From positions 1 through 64,000 of the forward strand of contig NZ_JAHHDX010000045.1 of assembly GCF_018619335.1 (NCBI RefSeq): a DNA stretch of 64,000 bases. Direction: 5' to 3'. Under the pieces are notes generated by a model. It worked only from the letters and a program-made list of their open reading frames with translations, was not told where the DNA came from and ran no database searches. The translations under genes were made by a program, and so were the position numbers. This DNA is from Alteromonas sp. ALT199 (lineage in GTDB: Bacteria; Pseudomonadota; Gammaproteobacteria; Enterobacterales; Alteromonadaceae). This document shows, one piece after another, positions 47,487-57,716 of this stretch. The number at the start of each line of letters is the position of its first letter. Within the stretch, counting starts at the first letter, position 1.

Positions 47487-48611
47487 TTAGCGACGATACT
47501 CGGGTGGAATAGGCAAATCTCTTTTCAGCGGCTTAGGGCGTTTTCCTTTGCCAGCCCTATGCGCCTTAAGTTGGTAGACGTGTGCTAAAACTTGCGCTAC
47601 AGCCATAAATAAAGCGTTAGGAATTTCATCGTCCACTTCTGTTGAATAAAAAATGGCTCGCGCTAATACAGGCGAAGGGATCAGCGGCACGTCGTTAGCA
47701 GTAGCAATTTTTCTGATATGCATAGCCAATTCGTCAGCCCCTTTAGCAACGACAACCGGTGCCCTTATGCCCTTTTCGTCGTATTTAATAGCAACAGAGA
47801 AATGGGTCGGGTTGGTCACTACTACGTCGGCTTGTGGTACTTCTTGCATCATTCGTTTGGTCGCAGCTTGATACTGCAAGCGACGAATACGGCCCTTAAC
47901 CATAGGGTCACCTTCCGCATTTTTCCGTTCGTCTTTCACCTCTTGCTTGGTCATCTTCATTTCTTTGTTGTGCTTATACATTTGATAAGGCACATCTATA
48001 AGTGCAATAGGGATCATGCCGCACACTAAAATAAGAAACGCCCATTTGAGCATGTCCAGTGCATGGAATATGTTTCCCGGATAAAGCTCCAAATCTAAAT
48101 GTAGCGCTTCATCTTCAAAGAACAGTAACGCCCCTATCGCCATGCCGATTATGACCACCACTTTCGCTATGGACTTTAGCAACTCAACCAAGCCGTTCAT
48201 GCCGAACATACGCTTGAAGCCTTGAATAGGGCTCATTTTTGAGCCTTTAGGCTTAGCGCCCTCCCAGGTGAAATTAAAGCCACCAAGTGCAATAGAACCA
48301 TAAATGCCAGCAATCATAGCGACAACCATATAGAGCAGCACAGCGGGGCCTACTGCAGAGAAAGCTTCGCCCCAAGCGCCGAACATATGGGTGATATCGT
48401 AGGTTTCGTCACGAGAGAGAACAAACATTCGCTGGGTAAGTTTAAAAACAGATTCAGCAATCCACCCGCCAACGAACAAAAACATAAAAGCGCTAACAAT
48501 GAGCACTAGGGTCGTGGATAGTTCTCGGGAACGGGCTAACTGCCCTTTTTTTCGGGCATCATCGAGTTTTTTCCCCGTGGGGTCTTCTGTTTTTTCGCTT
48601 GAATCTGCCAT
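47487..48611 (-). CDS. flhB: Flagellar export switch protein FlhB
   Basis: Membrane component (374 residues) that switches export from rod/hook to filament substrates. Four transmembrane helices are followed by a cytoplasmic domain with the autocleavage site N267-P268-T269-H270 (VVTNPTHFSVAI). Follows fliR by 6 bp. Confidence 0.97.
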   Translation of the reverse strand: MADSSEKTEDPTGKKLDDARKKGQLARSRELSTTLVLIVSAFMFLFVGGWIAESVFKLTQRMFVLSRDETYDITHMFGAWGEAFSAVGPAVLLYMVVAMIAGIYGSIALGGFNFTWEGAKPKGSKMSPIQGFKRMFGMNGLVELLKSIAKVVVIIGMAIGALLFFEDEALHLDLELYPGNIFHALDMLKWAFLILVCGMIPIALIDVPYQMYKHNKEMKMTKQEVKDERKNAEGDPMVKGRIRRLQYQAATKRMMQEVPQADVVVTNPTHFSVAIKYDEKGIRAPVVVAKGADELAMHIRKIATANDVPLIPSPVLARAIFYSTEVDDEIPNALFMAVAQVLAHVYQLKAHRAGKGKRPKPLKRDLPIPPEYRR

Positions 48612-48617
48612 TTTTTC

Positions 48618-49397
48618 CTACGGACAAATGTTCAATAATTCACACATAAACTGTTCAGCTCTAAACCATTGGGTTTCAAAGTGCGCAGTAAAGTTATCTA
48701 GCGTTATCCAAATAATTAACAGCCCCATTACCTGAGCAATGGAAAAACCAATGCTGAAAATGTTCAGCTGTGGCGCAGCTTTTGTCATTACGCCAAACGC
48801 CAAGTTCACAATCAGCAACGATACTATGGGCGCTAAAGAAAGCGTTATTGCCGAGATAAACATCCAGCCCCCCCAATGGGCGATATCGCGGAACTGTTCA
48901 CCTGTCCACCAGGCTTCACCTATGGGGAAGGCCTCAAAACTCATTACGATCATTTGAATCATGGATAAATGCCCATCCAATGTCCAAAACAACAAGGTGG
49001 CCAATATTAGATAGAACTGACCTACTGCAGGGACATTAATACCATTGACGGGGTCGACAATAGAGGCAAAACCCAAACCGGTTTGCATTGCAATAATTTG
49101 TCCTGCCAATACAAATGTATTGAGCACCATCATTGAAATAAATCCAATAGCAATGCCAATCAGCAACTGCTGAATAACAATTAAAAAAGTGCCCACATCC
49201 ACCAAGTTTTCAATGGGTGATGGTGGAACCACTGGCATGATGATAAGTGTTAGCATTATGCCTAACAGGGCTCTTACTTGCGGTGGTATTGATTTAGCAC
49301 TTAAGCCAATCATAGCCACGAACAAGCCGCTAATGCGCATAAATGGCAGCAGCATGTCTGCAAGAAATTGATTGATGGTGGCGAGTTCGACTTCCAC
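48618..49397 (-). CDS. fliR: Flagellar export gate protein FliR
   Basis: Integral membrane protein (259 residues, about six hydrophobic segments) of the FliPQR export gate. Recognisable stretches are FLADMLLPFMRISGLFVAM and GLGFASIVDPVNG. Twelve bp after fliQ. Confidence 0.95.
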   Translation of the reverse strand: MEVELATINQFLADMLLPFMRISGLFVAMIGLSAKSIPPQVRALLGIMLTLIIMPVVPPSPIENLVDVGTFLIVIQQLLIGIAIGFISMMVLNTFVLAGQIIAMQTGLGFASIVDPVNGINVPAVGQFYLILATLLFWTLDGHLSMIQMIVMSFEAFPIGEAWWTGEQFRDIAHWGGWMFISAITLSLAPIVSLLIVNLAFGVMTKAAPQLNIFSIGFSIAQVMGLLIIWITLDNFTAHFETQWFRAEQFMCELLNICP

Positions 49398-49409
49398 AGC
49401 TTTAGCCTT

Positions 49410-49679
49410 CTATCCTACAACCTGCGGGATCATATCAACCATTCGAAAAGTGAAGTCCATAAGCTTTTGTACCAGCCAGTTTCCGCCCCAGCTCAGCGCT
49501 AGAAGCGTAACAAGCAAGCGAGGCAAGAAACTCATGGTTTGTTCGTTGATGCTGGTTGCAGCCTGAAATACAGCCACTACCAAACCCACGATCAAACTTG
49601 GAACGATCACAGCCGATACCAAAACGATAACCATGAGCATGGCTTCCCTTAGTATTTCTACAAAGACTTCTGGTGACAT
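49410..49679 (-). CDS. fliQ: Flagellar export gate protein FliQ
   Basis: Small gate subunit (89 residues) with two transmembrane helices and the family motif IVGLVVAVFQAATSINEQTMSFLPRL. Eight bp after fliP. Confidence 0.96.
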   Translation of the reverse strand: MSPEVFVEILREAMLMVIVLVSAVIVPSLIVGLVVAVFQAATSINEQTMSFLPRLLVTLLALSWGGNWLVQKLMDFTFRMVDMIPQVVG

Positions 49680-49687
49680 AAGCTCTC

Positions 49688-50443
49688 CTAGACGCCCATT
49701 CCGAAACTGGTCGCCAACGTACCGAAAATAAGATTCCAGCCATCAACCAATACAAAGAGCATGAGCTTAAATGGCAAAGATACAATCATGGGTGAAAGCA
49801 TCATCATACCCATAGCCATCAATATAGACGCTACTACCAAGTCAATAATGAGAAAGGGAATGAACAACATAAAACCAATTTGAAATGCGGTTTTAAGCTC
49901 GCTAGTCACAAAGGCTGGAATCAGTATGGTCAGCGGCACTTCATCTGTATCTGCGTACTTTCCCTCGTCTCCCGCTATTCGTACAAACGTTTCTAAATCT
50001 TTTACCCGTGTTTGAGAAAGCATAAATGCACGCATTGGACCTTTGGCTTGCTCTAGGGCATCCATGCTGGTGAGTTGCTCGTTAAGGTATGGCTGTAGGG
50101 CACGCTCGTTCACCTCTTCAAATACCGGCGCCATGATAAACATGGAAAGAAACAAGCTTACGCCGATTAATATCTGGTTGGATGGTGATTGCTGTAAGCC
50201 AATAGCTTGGCGCAGTATAGACAGCACCACAATAATTCGCGTAAACGAGGTCATCATCATGATAAACGCGGGAATAAGACTTAACGCTGTCATGATAAAC
50301 AGCGCTTGAAGCGTCATCGTGTAGTCTTGAGAACCATCTTGGTTAGTCGTCACTGTTACTGCGGATATTCCCTGTTGAGCATAAGCGGGCTCCACAAGAA
50401 GCAATAACGGTAGTGTTAAAAGTAGCCAGGCAAACTTACGCAT
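49688..50443 (-). CDS. fliP: Flagellar export gate protein FliP
   Basis: Gate subunit (251 residues from ATG 50443, which overlaps the fliO stop). A cleavable signal peptide ([22 protein letters not shown]) precedes conserved segments [20 protein letters not shown] and [18 protein letters not shown]. Another ATG at 50455 is possible; longer extensions run into fliO and are unlikely. Confidence 0.95.
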   Translation of the reverse strand: MRKFAWLLLTLPLLLLVEPAYAQQGISAVTVTTNQDGSQDYTMTLQALFIMTALSLIPAFIMMMTSFTRIIVVLSILRQAIGLQQSPSNQILIGVSLFLSMFIMAPVFEEVNERALQPYLNEQLTSMDALEQAKGPMRAFMLSQTRVKDLETFVRIAGDEGKYADTDEVPLTILIPAFVTSELKTAFQIGFMLFIPFLIIDLVVASILMAMGMMMLSPMIVSLPFKLMLFVLVDGWNLIFGTLATSFGMGV

Positions 50444-50888
50444 CTCTCGACTCATCCTTCGTTTTATCCTTTTCCAAGCCAGGGTTGAGCTTTCCTGCCA
50501 TTGCCGCAACCAGCTTTTGTTTGAACGCCTCTGCGCCATTTTGAGGCTCACCTGCAGCTTTATAAGCACCTTTCACAGGTATATCGATATTCTTATCTAA
50601 TTTACTTAGATGAGAGATATTGTGACTAGTAACACCGATAAGGTGTTGCTCTTCACCTACCTGAATCACCATTATTTTTTCTTTTGTGCCTACGACCATA
50701 CTGGCCGCCACTTTCATTTGATTCCCGCCCATAGCAGTGACGTTAAATCGACGCATTACATACGCTAGAGCGAAAATAACGCCAACGACCACCAGCAGGG
50801 AAAGGAAAATTGACAGTATCGACGTGGGATTGGTGATTGACTGGGTCGACTGCGCAAAGGCTAGTTGACTAAACAAAAGGGGCAGCAT
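50436..50888 (-). CDS. fliO: Flagellar export assembly protein FliO
   Basis: About 150 residues from ATG 50888, preceded by AAGGGG at 7 nt. One transmembrane helix (about 25-45) and a FliO core ([30 protein letters not shown]). It helps assemble the FliP ring. Lies between fliN and fliP. Confidence 0.88.
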   Translation of the reverse strand: MLPLLFSQLAFAQSTQSITNPTSILSIFLSLLVVVGVIFALAYVMRRFNVTAMGGNQMKVAASMVVGTKEKIMVIQVGEEQHLIGVTSHNISHLSKLDKNIDIPVKGAYKAAGEPQNGAEAFKQKLVAAMAGKLNPGLEKDKTKDESRDA

Positions 50889-50916
50889 TGCGCAACCCCT
50901 TATTTTATAAGAAGTT

Positions 50917-51324
50917 TTATCTGAGCTTCTTGATTCTCTCAATTTGACTAATAACATCCGTTAATCGAATACCGAATTTGTCGTTGACCACTACTACTTC
51001 TCCATGAGCAATCAACGTGCCATTAACTAATACATCTAGTGGCTCACCGGCAACACGATCCAGCTCCACCACAGAACCCTGGTTCAACTGTAGCAGATTT
51101 CGGATACTTATTTGACTACGACCTACTTCCATCGAGATAGTCACAGGAATATCTAGAATGGTATCTAGCTTTTTCTTCTCTTCTTGCGTAATTGGCGCGT
51201 CGTCAGTTAACTCGTCAAGTTCAGCAACTTGGACATCTTCATTATCGCCAGCTTCTTGATCCGCTTCAGATTCGGCTTGCTCGGCCATCGCCGCAGCCCA
51301 ATCATCCATACCGTCTTCACTCAT
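50917..51324 (-). CDS. fliN: Flagellar motor switch protein FliN
   Basis: C-ring component (135 residues). An acidic N-terminal tail of about 50 residues precedes the SpoA domain (LDIPVTISMEVGRSQISIRNLLQLNQGSVVELD). Works with FliM and FliG to set rotation direction. Follows fliM by 17 bp. Confidence 0.96.
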   Translation of the reverse strand: MSEDGMDDWAAAMAEQAESEADQEAGDNEDVQVAELDELTDDAPITQEEKKKLDTILDIPVTISMEVGRSQISIRNLLQLNQGSVVELDRVAGEPLDVLVNGTLIAHGEVVVVNDKFGIRLTDVISQIERIKKLR

Positions 51325-51341
51325 GGGAACTCCCCTCTACC

Positions 51342-52400
51342 TTACAGGTCTTCTTCGAGTACTTGCAGTTCTGCGTCATTATCAATAATGCGCCCACCGC
51401 GGGTTAATAACTGTAGCTCAGACTTCACTGAAGTCGGTCTTGCAATTTTCTCTACTATTTTCAGCGCCAAGTTATCGCGGCTGCGACCTAATTTAGCCCT
51501 GAAAGTCGGTAAATCTTCAATTAATACTGTGATGGTTTCTGGCATCTCCACTGGGATGATATCGCCAGGCTTAAACTCCATCACATCGCGAAGTGGTACA
51601 TCAACATCTAGCATATGCGTAGTTAATGACACTTTAACGTCCATGATTTCATCGCGAAGCGCCTTACTCCAACGTAAGTCTGTATCTTCTTTATCGCTTT
51701 GAACACCCGCGTCAAGAAGCTCGCGAATTGGCTCAAGCATTGAGTATGGCAAGGACACATGGAAGTCGCCACCACCTCCGTCTAGCTCAATATGGAACGA
51801 GCTAATAACCACAACCTCGGTCGGACTCACAATGTTCGCCATTGCAGGGTTTACTTCTGAGTCCAAATATTCAAACGACACATCCATGACTGGCGCCCAT
51901 GCTTCTTTATAATCTTCAAAGATTATTTTAAGCAGCATTTGGATAATACGACGCTCCGTTGGCGTAAACTCCCGGCCTTCAATTTTCGCATGATATCGAC
52001 CATCGCCACCGAAAAAGTTATCCACCAGAATGAATACCAAACGAGCTTCCATGGTAATAAGCCCCGTGCCTTTAAGTGGACGGAACCGCACCATATTCAA
52101 ACTCGTTGGAACGAATAATGTGTGAATATATTCGCCAAACTTAATCATCTGAATACCGTTAATCGATACTTCAGCTGAACGTCGCATCATGTTGAACAAA
52201 CTTACACGCATGTGACGAGCAAAACGTTCATTCACGATCTCGAGCGTAGGCATACGCCCACGCACAATTCTGTCTTGCGAGGAGAAGTCGTACTCGAGCG
52301 TAGAAGCATCAGAGTCGCCACCGTCGACCTCTTCTTCTTCTACATCATCTACCCCGTGTAACAGGGCATCGATTTCATCTTGAGATAATAAATCACTCAC
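51342..52400 (-). CDS. fliM: Flagellar motor switch protein FliM
   Basis: C-ring component (352 residues) that receives CheY-P. The N-terminal CheY-binding peptide MSDLLSQDEIDALLHGV is intact. The CheC-like middle domain and C-terminal SpoA domain (LRDVMEFKPGDIIPVEMPE) follow. Twenty-seven bp after fliL. Confidence 0.97.
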   Translation of the reverse strand: MSDLLSQDEIDALLHGVDDVEEEEVDGGDSDASTLEYDFSSQDRIVRGRMPTLEIVNERFARHMRVSLFNMMRRSAEVSINGIQMIKFGEYIHTLFVPTSLNMVRFRPLKGTGLITMEARLVFILVDNFFGGDGRYHAKIEGREFTPTERRIIQMLLKIIFEDYKEAWAPVMDVSFEYLDSEVNPAMANIVSPTEVVVISSFHIELDGGGGDFHVSLPYSMLEPIRELLDAGVQSDKEDTDLRWSKALRDEIMDVKVSLTTHMLDVDVPLRDVMEFKPGDIIPVEMPETITVLIEDLPTFRAKLGRSRDNLALKIVEKIARPTSVKSELQLLTRGGRIIDNDAELQVLEEDL

Positions 52401-52427
52401 CGTCTTCTACCTTACTTGGTCAATGCA

Positions 52428-52967
52428 TTACTGCATGACAAAACCAGTAAACAATACGCGCTCAACAACATCGCTGCCCGTAATGTCTTTCAATGCTTTT
52501 CGTACTTCCGTTACCGCTTGCTCACGAAGCTCAATTTTACCAGCTTCTGTAACAAGATCGTCTGCATTAGACATGCTAAACGCTTGTAGTAACGTCCCTT
52601 CAATTAGCGGAATGTGCGTTTTAGCTAACTCTTCATTATCAGAACCGCGCACCAGTAGCTGCACTTTAATTTGGACTAGCCTATCTCGTCCTGAGCCTGG
52701 TACGTTAAAAACGAAAGGCCTTGGCATAGCAACGTAAAGTGCAGTGCCTATTTCAGCACTCCCTGAACTTGCCGCCGGTTCACTTGCGGCCGCTGCGGCA
52801 GCGTCTGCTTCGGCTAATTGCTCGGCCGCTGGCTCATCGCCACCAGCGAAAAGCAGGAAATAAGCGGCAGCTCCGCCACCTACAAGAACAACGGCGATAA
52901 TAATGATCAACATCATTTTACCTTTCTTTTTACCGCCTTCTTCTACTTGTAATTCTTCATCAGCCAT
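52428..52967 (-). CDS. fliL: Flagellar basal body-associated protein FliL
   Basis: Stator-associated membrane protein (179 residues from ATG 52967, which gives MADEELQVEEGG; GAG lies 6 nt upstream). One transmembrane helix (about 18-38, rich in Ile/Val) and a periplasmic FliL domain ending VERVLFTGFVMQ. The 233 bp between fliK and fliL has no gene. Confidence 0.92.
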   Translation of the reverse strand: MADEELQVEEGGKKKGKMMLIIIIAVVLVGGGAAAYFLLFAGGDEPAAEQLAEADAAAAAASEPAASSGSAEIGTALYVAMPRPFVFNVPGSGRDRLVQIKVQLLVRGSDNEELAKTHIPLIEGTLLQAFSMSNADDLVTEAGKIELREQAVTEVRKALKDITGSDVVERVLFTGFVMQ

Positions 52968-53200
52968 GTGTAACTCATCAGTAATGTTAAGAAAAAACGT
53001 ATTATCAATGTTCCATCGCAAATGGCAATGCCATAATTCGTATACACGTCAGGTTGACGCTATAACGAAAAGTGTTTCATCACCTGCTATCGAGTCCCCC
53101 TTTCATTGACTCGTTTCTTATGACTTGGACGAATACACCAAACATAGCAGCCTTAAAATAAACTCACCATGCTACCTATTGATGAGAGCTTTGTTCTATT

Positions 53201-55513
53201 CTAGGCGTAGAAATCTATACCGCCCTTGGCGGCACGGGTAACTGATTGCTCTATAACTCGCGCACCATCCATCTCGTCTAAACCGTCATTTTCTCCACGA
53301 TTTCCGTCACCGTGGTTTCTACTACCGTCTTCTGCAAGTTGCTGGCCACTTTCGTTACCCGACGAATTATCTTTTCTTACCTGAGCATCGCCTAATTCTA
53401 TGCCTTGTTCAGAAAGCATGTCCCGTAGTTTAGGCATAGCGTCAGCTAGTGCATCCTTCGCCTGTTGAGATTGAACAACAAAGCTTACGCTTGCAGCATC
53501 TCCGGCTACGTTAACTCGTACCTGCATACTGCCCATCTCGGGCGGATCAAGACGAATTTCAGCCATGGTATTGCGCGCGTTAACCATCCAACGAATTTTT
53601 TCATTCAATTGTTGCTGCCCTTCGGGCTTATGGATATTTACTGCTTTATCAAAACCTTCAAATTGCTGCTGAGATTTTGACGCTTCAGCGCGCAGCTGAG
53701 AGTTTTCCTGAATTACTGTATCGCTTTGCCCCATCATACTGGCAAAAACTTGTTGAGCACTGGCCTGTGTTTGAGTCATTAAATTTAAGAATTGGCTAGC
53801 TTGGGTGTCAACACGAGCTGTCATTGAAGTAATCACTTCCGAGCTTATTGCTGCCTCTTTTGCGGCGTCTGCCACGATAGCTGACAAATCAATGCCAGGC
53901 TCTCTACCCTGCTGTAGTTGCTGCTGGAATTCATTAATACCGGCAATAATGTTTGTCTTCACAGCTTGTTGTTGCGAACCGCTTGGCATTACTGCAACTA
54001 CGCGTTCAGCAAACGCTTCTGTCGCTTTTTGTGCGCTTTGTGGCGACAGTTCGCTTATTGCGGTAAGTAGGTCTTTGGGCGTTTTCACTGCAATTTCGCT
54101 ATCTGCCAATTGAGTTTGTTCACCACTCGTATTAGTTTTAAGAACCGCGTCAGATGGCATCATTTTATCGATACCTGTAGCTTTCGCGCTCTCCTCGCTA
54201 CTTGTAACAGCGGTTTTTGAAGCTATTTCAGTGAGCAAGACTTCCTCGCTGGCGCTAGCTTCATCTAGCGCTCCCCCTTGCAAATCTTTAAGTTCGTCAG
54301 ATAACAAACTTAAAACCAGAGATTCGTCGGTTGAATTTTCACTGTTCGCCAAGATTCCATCAAGATCACTTGCGCTTTCAACACCTGCGTCAACACTTTG
54401 CTCACTGTTGTCAGCGCTTTCTTTTTGTTGCATGAGCTGGGCAATTAGCGCAGAAAGTTCATTGGCGTTCGGGTCTGCCTTATCGGTGGAAAAGAGTTTT
54501 GAAAGTTCAGCGTTAGCTTCGCTATTGGCATTACTTTGCTCGCTACCGGCATTACTTTGCTCGCTACCGGCACCACCTTGTTCGCTTTCAGCGCCAAACA
54601 ATAGCGCTGTTAAAGCACTCAGCGTCTGTTGTGCTTCTGATGAAAGGGATTCGATAGCGATTTCACCCTCATTGCTGCCATTATTTAGCTGAGAAAGTAA
54701 ATGTGCCATTACCGAAGGCGCGTCGCTGGCATCTACCCCATCTGGTATCTTCCAAAGCTTTCCGTTTTCTTTAACAGAAATAACCTCTGTAGTCTCGCCG
54801 GCAACCTCGGAAATACGATTACTTATTTCAGTATTCGAAGCACCCGGGGCTTGCTCGCCTTTGTCAAATCGGCTGGCTACCGTTTCTATATAGGCCACCC
54901 AATCTGGTTCGCCATCATCTTTACTCGGCTTTCCGTCTGGAGTGCCCGGTGTAGTGATAACACCAGCCTCAGCATCTTTTCTTCCGCCTTCTCCAACGAC
55001 AAGTTGTGCTTCAGTTACACTTTTCTGTTCAGCATTACCAACGGCGCTATCAACTAACAAATCAGAAACTTCATCGTCGTCACCAACCTGCTGCAGCTGT
55101 GTTGGTACAGTATCATCTGCTATATCTTTTGACCCTACTACTGCGGTTTCTTCTTTCGTAACCGCTGCCGAATCAGCAGGTATATCAGTGACCGTTTTTT
55201 CATCGGGGAGATCAGTATGCCCAGCATCGCGATCTTTACCGCTTGTCGACGTTTCACTAGACCCCGAAGTATTGTTGAAAGCGTTGTTTGACCGATTTGT
55301 TTCGCGATTTTGAGAGCGGAAGCTCTCTTTCTCATTTAAAACAAAATCTGACTTGCTCGATTTCGCTTCCTGATAAAGTCGATTAAATGCTTGGTTATTT
55401 TCACTGTTCGCTTGCTGTTGCGTACCAATACCTGTTTCAACCGCTTTAGCTGTGCTAGAAGCAGAAAAAGGTAATGCGGCAATGTCTGTTTTATGTGCGG
55501 CAACTTGTTGCAT
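53201..55513 (-). CDS. fliK: Flagellar hook-length control protein FliK
   Basis: Secreted molecular ruler (770 residues, large for the family). The first ~600 residues are Ser/Glu/Ala-rich and poorly conserved, with a short tandem repeat near residues 308-328. The conserved C-terminal domain lies at about 650-735 (IRLDPPEMGSMQVRVNVAGD). It controls hook length and triggers the FlhB switch. It is set apart from fliJ by a 349-bp spacer, which is unusual in this tight cluster. Confidence 0.9.
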   Translation of the reverse strand: MQQVAAHKTDIAALPFSASSTAKAVETGIGTQQQANSENNQAFNRLYQEAKSSKSDFVLNEKESFRSQNRETNRSNNAFNNTSGSSETSTSGKDRDAGHTDLPDEKTVTDIPADSAAVTKEETAVVGSKDIADDTVPTQLQQVGDDDEVSDLLVDSAVGNAEQKSVTEAQLVVGEGGRKDAEAGVITTPGTPDGKPSKDDGEPDWVAYIETVASRFDKGEQAPGASNTEISNRISEVAGETTEVISVKENGKLWKIPDGVDASDAPSVMAHLLSQLNNGSNEGEIAIESLSSEAQQTLSALTALLFGAESEQGGAGSEQSNAGSEQSNANSEANAELSKLFSTDKADPNANELSALIAQLMQQKESADNSEQSVDAGVESASDLDGILANSENSTDESLVLSLLSDELKDLQGGALDEASASEEVLLTEIASKTAVTSSEESAKATGIDKMMPSDAVLKTNTSGEQTQLADSEIAVKTPKDLLTAISELSPQSAQKATEAFAERVVAVMPSGSQQQAVKTNIIAGINEFQQQLQQGREPGIDLSAIVADAAKEAAISSEVITSMTARVDTQASQFLNLMTQTQASAQQVFASMMGQSDTVIQENSQLRAEASKSQQQFEGFDKAVNIHKPEGQQQLNEKIRWMVNARNTMAEIRLDPPEMGSMQVRVNVAGDAASVSFVVQSQQAKDALADAMPKLRDMLSEQGIELGDAQVRKDNSSGNESGQQLAEDGSRNHGDGNRGENDGLDEMDGARVIEQSVTRAAKGGIDFYA
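54530..54592 (-). repeat. 21-bp tandem repeat within fliK
   Basis: Two identical 21-bp units (54530-54550 and 54551-54571) and a third degenerate unit (54572-54592) encode a heptapeptide repeat of the type SEQSNAG. Copy number keeps the frame, so slippage would change FliK length by 7 residues. Confidence 0.85.
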
Positions 55514-55862
55514 ATTGTCCTACCGTCCTACATTTATATCGTCTTTCACCAAGAAGACGTAATGTGATGCGAATAATTCACTTGGCGAAATATTTAAACT
55601 GTCCGAGCAAAGTAAATCGCAAACCCACCAACGCTTATTTACATTACAATCACTTAGCTTTAAGTAAGTAGCTAAAAAGCTAACGTTTGGCGTTAAGTTT
55701 CATGCGCGCTTCGGTTAAATTTCTTACGCTGTGTCGCGTATGGAAAATCTATAAAACGCTCGTAAACCCTACTAACGATTGCTAAGCAATAAAATTACGT
55801 TGATACATTTTATATGGGTTTTGCAAGGGTTAAGCCAAAGTGGCTTAATATGTGACTAATTA
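55514..55862. other. Gene-free spacer between fliJ and fliK
   Basis: The 349 bp holds no convincing reading frame. Just after the fliJ stop is a perfect hairpin TTAAGCCA-CTT-TGGCTTAA (minus strand) without a U-run. Overlapping it is a sigma-54-like element. The remaining ~300 bp to fliK would be an unusually long leader. Confidence 0.5.
55822..55838 (-). promoter_or_regulatory. Possible sigma-54 promoter for fliK
   Basis: Minus strand TTGGC-N7-TTGCA keeps the GG and GC dinucleotides at exact spacing, but the bases after TGGC depart from consensus and the site overlaps a hairpin. It is about 310 bp before fliK. Confidence 0.4.
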
Positions 55863-56309
55863 TTAGAAAGGTGAGCGCTTAGCTCTGAAAAAACGCTGTG
55901 TAGCGAACTCATCCATCATGGCCTGCTCAGCCTTTGCTTCTTTCTTTTGCTCGGCCAACTTTTTCTTATCTAGCAACAAAGTAATGGCTTTCACTTTTTG
56001 CTGTTGTTTTAGCCACATTTGTTTTCGCTGATCTGCTGCCATTTGCGCACGAGCAATTACTTGCATTTGCTGCTCACACGCTTTATCTAATTTACCAACG
56101 AAGGATAAATGTTGCTGGTAGTAAGTAGCCGTAACACCGGCTTGACCGGTCTGCTGAATACCTTTGATATAGTCAACGCGGTACTGCTCTAAACTGGTAA
56201 GCTTTTGCTTTTGTTGGTTAACGTTTTGCTGCGCTTGCTGATAATAGCGGGCTTCACGCTGCTCTTTTTCGCGCTCGAATTCAGCTAAACGCTCTAATTG
56301 CTTAGACAT
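55863..56309 (-). CDS. fliJ: Flagellar export chaperone FliJ
   Basis: A 148-residue, almost entirely coiled-coil protein, rich in Gln/Lys, that links the FliI ATPase to FlhA. The start MSKQLERLAEFEREKEQREARYY is typical of gammaproteobacterial FliJ. Lies 72 bp after fliI. Confidence 0.92.
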   Translation of the reverse strand: MSKQLERLAEFEREKEQREARYYQQAQQNVNQQKQKLTSLEQYRVDYIKGIQQTGQAGVTATYYQQHLSFVGKLDKACEQQMQVIARAQMAADQRKQMWLKQQQKVKAITLLLDKKKLAEQKKEAKAEQAMMDEFATQRFFRAKRSPF

Positions 56310-56381
56310 TTTTGGCTCCCTTACTCACAAAGCCTTGCTGACTGTTCGTTAAAGCCCAAGCACCCGTTACTGAAAAACACA

Positions 56382-57716
56382 TTATCCTTGCCCCAACCCT
56401 TTGGCCAGGGCAGCCATGCCTTCCAAACTTTCGTCGTAAGGTATTACTTGCTTCATTCCTTGCTGTAACAGAGCATTGATTGCAGGCTCTGCACGAATCG
56501 CCAAATCAATACGTGGGTCTGACCCTTTTGCATAAGCGCCAATAGAAATAAGATCTTGGTTTTGTTTGTAGTTTGAGTAAACCTGGCGAATGCGACGGGC
56601 CATTAGTTGATGCTCTTCACTTACCACCATAGGCATTACGCGGCTTATTGACGCTTCAATATCAATTGCGGGGTAATGACCACTATCGGCAAGGGTCCGT
56701 GATAAGACTACGTGACCGTCTAGAATTGCGCGAGCGGCGTCGGCAATGGGGTCTTGTAAATCATCCCCTTCTGTTAGTACCGTATAAAAGGCCGTGATAG
56801 AGCCCTGTCGCTCACTACCGTTACCAGCTCGTTCAACTAATGCAGGTAGCCGAGCAAAGACCGATGGCGGATAGCCTTTTGTTGCAGGAGGCTCACCCAC
56901 AGCCAGCGCAATTTCACGCTGCGCCATGGCATAACGGGTTAACGAGTCAATGAGCAACAGCACCTTCATGCCTTTATCGCGAAAATACTCAGCAATGGTT
57001 ACTGCAGTCTCACAGCCCTTCAAGCGCATAAGAGGTGAAGTATCGGCAGGCGCAGCTACTACAACCGCACGTTGACGCTCTTCCTCCGTAAGGATTTCAT
57101 GAATAAATTCTTTTACTTCTCGGCCACGTTCTCCGACAAGCCCTACAACAACCACGTCGGCTTCACAGCCACGGGTCATCATGCCAAGTAGCACACTTTT
57201 GCCCACTCCACTTCCGGCGAATAGCCCCATACGTTGACCTACACCCACTGTATTGAGTGCGTTAATGGCGCGAACGCCAACATCCATCGGGGTGTTTATG
57301 GGGCGGCGGATAAGCGGGTTCATTGGCGGTCGGGTCGTTGGCGCGCGGGCTTCGGCATTTATTTCACCTAAACCGTCAAGGGGCTGACCATTACCATCTA
57401 CCACGCGCCCTAAAAGCCCCATTCCCACCGGCAAACCGCTTTGTCGATTTAACGGCATCACGCGGCTTCCGGGCACAATACCGCGTACTGCTTCGGTAGG
57501 CATTAAATAAGTAATATCGTCGCCAAAACCAACCACTTCGGCTTCTATTTCACCTTCAATGGTTTGCACTAAGCACTGACTGCCCACGGGTAGCTGACAT
57601 CCCACCGCTTCAAGAGTTAGACCGATACCACGAACTAACTTGCCGGCAGCGACAACCGGCGGAGAAGAGATCTGCTTTGTGAGGGATTCAAAATGCGAGT
57701 GCCAAGGGCTAGTCAT
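56382..57716 (-). CDS. fliI: Flagellum-specific ATPase FliI
   Basis: Cytoplasmic ATPase (444 residues) that prepares export substrates. F1-beta-like, with P-loop [10 protein letters not shown] (K173), Walker [11 protein letters not shown] and the type III signature [18 protein letters not shown]. Its start overlaps the fliH end by 8 bp. Confidence 0.97.
   Translation of the reverse strand: MTSPWHSHFESLTKQISSPPVVAAGKLVRGIGLTLEAVGCQLPVGSQCLVQTIEGEIEAEVVGFGDDITYLMPTEAVRGIVPGSRVMPLNRQSGLPVGMGLLGRVVDGNGQPLDGLGEINAEARAPTTRPPMNPLIRRPINTPMDVGVRAINALNTVGVGQRMGLFAGSGVGKSVLLGMMTRGCEADVVVVGLVGERGREVKEFIHEILTEEERQRAVVVAAPADTSPLMRLKGCETAVTIAEYFRDKGMKVLLLIDSLTRYAMAQREIALAVGEPPATKGYPPSVFARLPALVERAGNGSERQGSITAFYTVLTEGDDLQDPIADAARAILDGHVVLSRTLADSGHYPAIDIEASISRVMPMVVSEEHQLMARRIRQVYSNYKQNQDLISIGAYAKGSDPRIDLAIRAEPAINALLQQGMKQVIPYDESLEGMAALAKGLGQG

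Noticed and set aside
53030-53060. Sigma-54-like site before fliL (TGGCATTGCCATTTGC on the minus strand)
   Set aside because: The GG-to-GC spacing is one base too long (11 rather than 10), and the left half is a small palindrome by itself.
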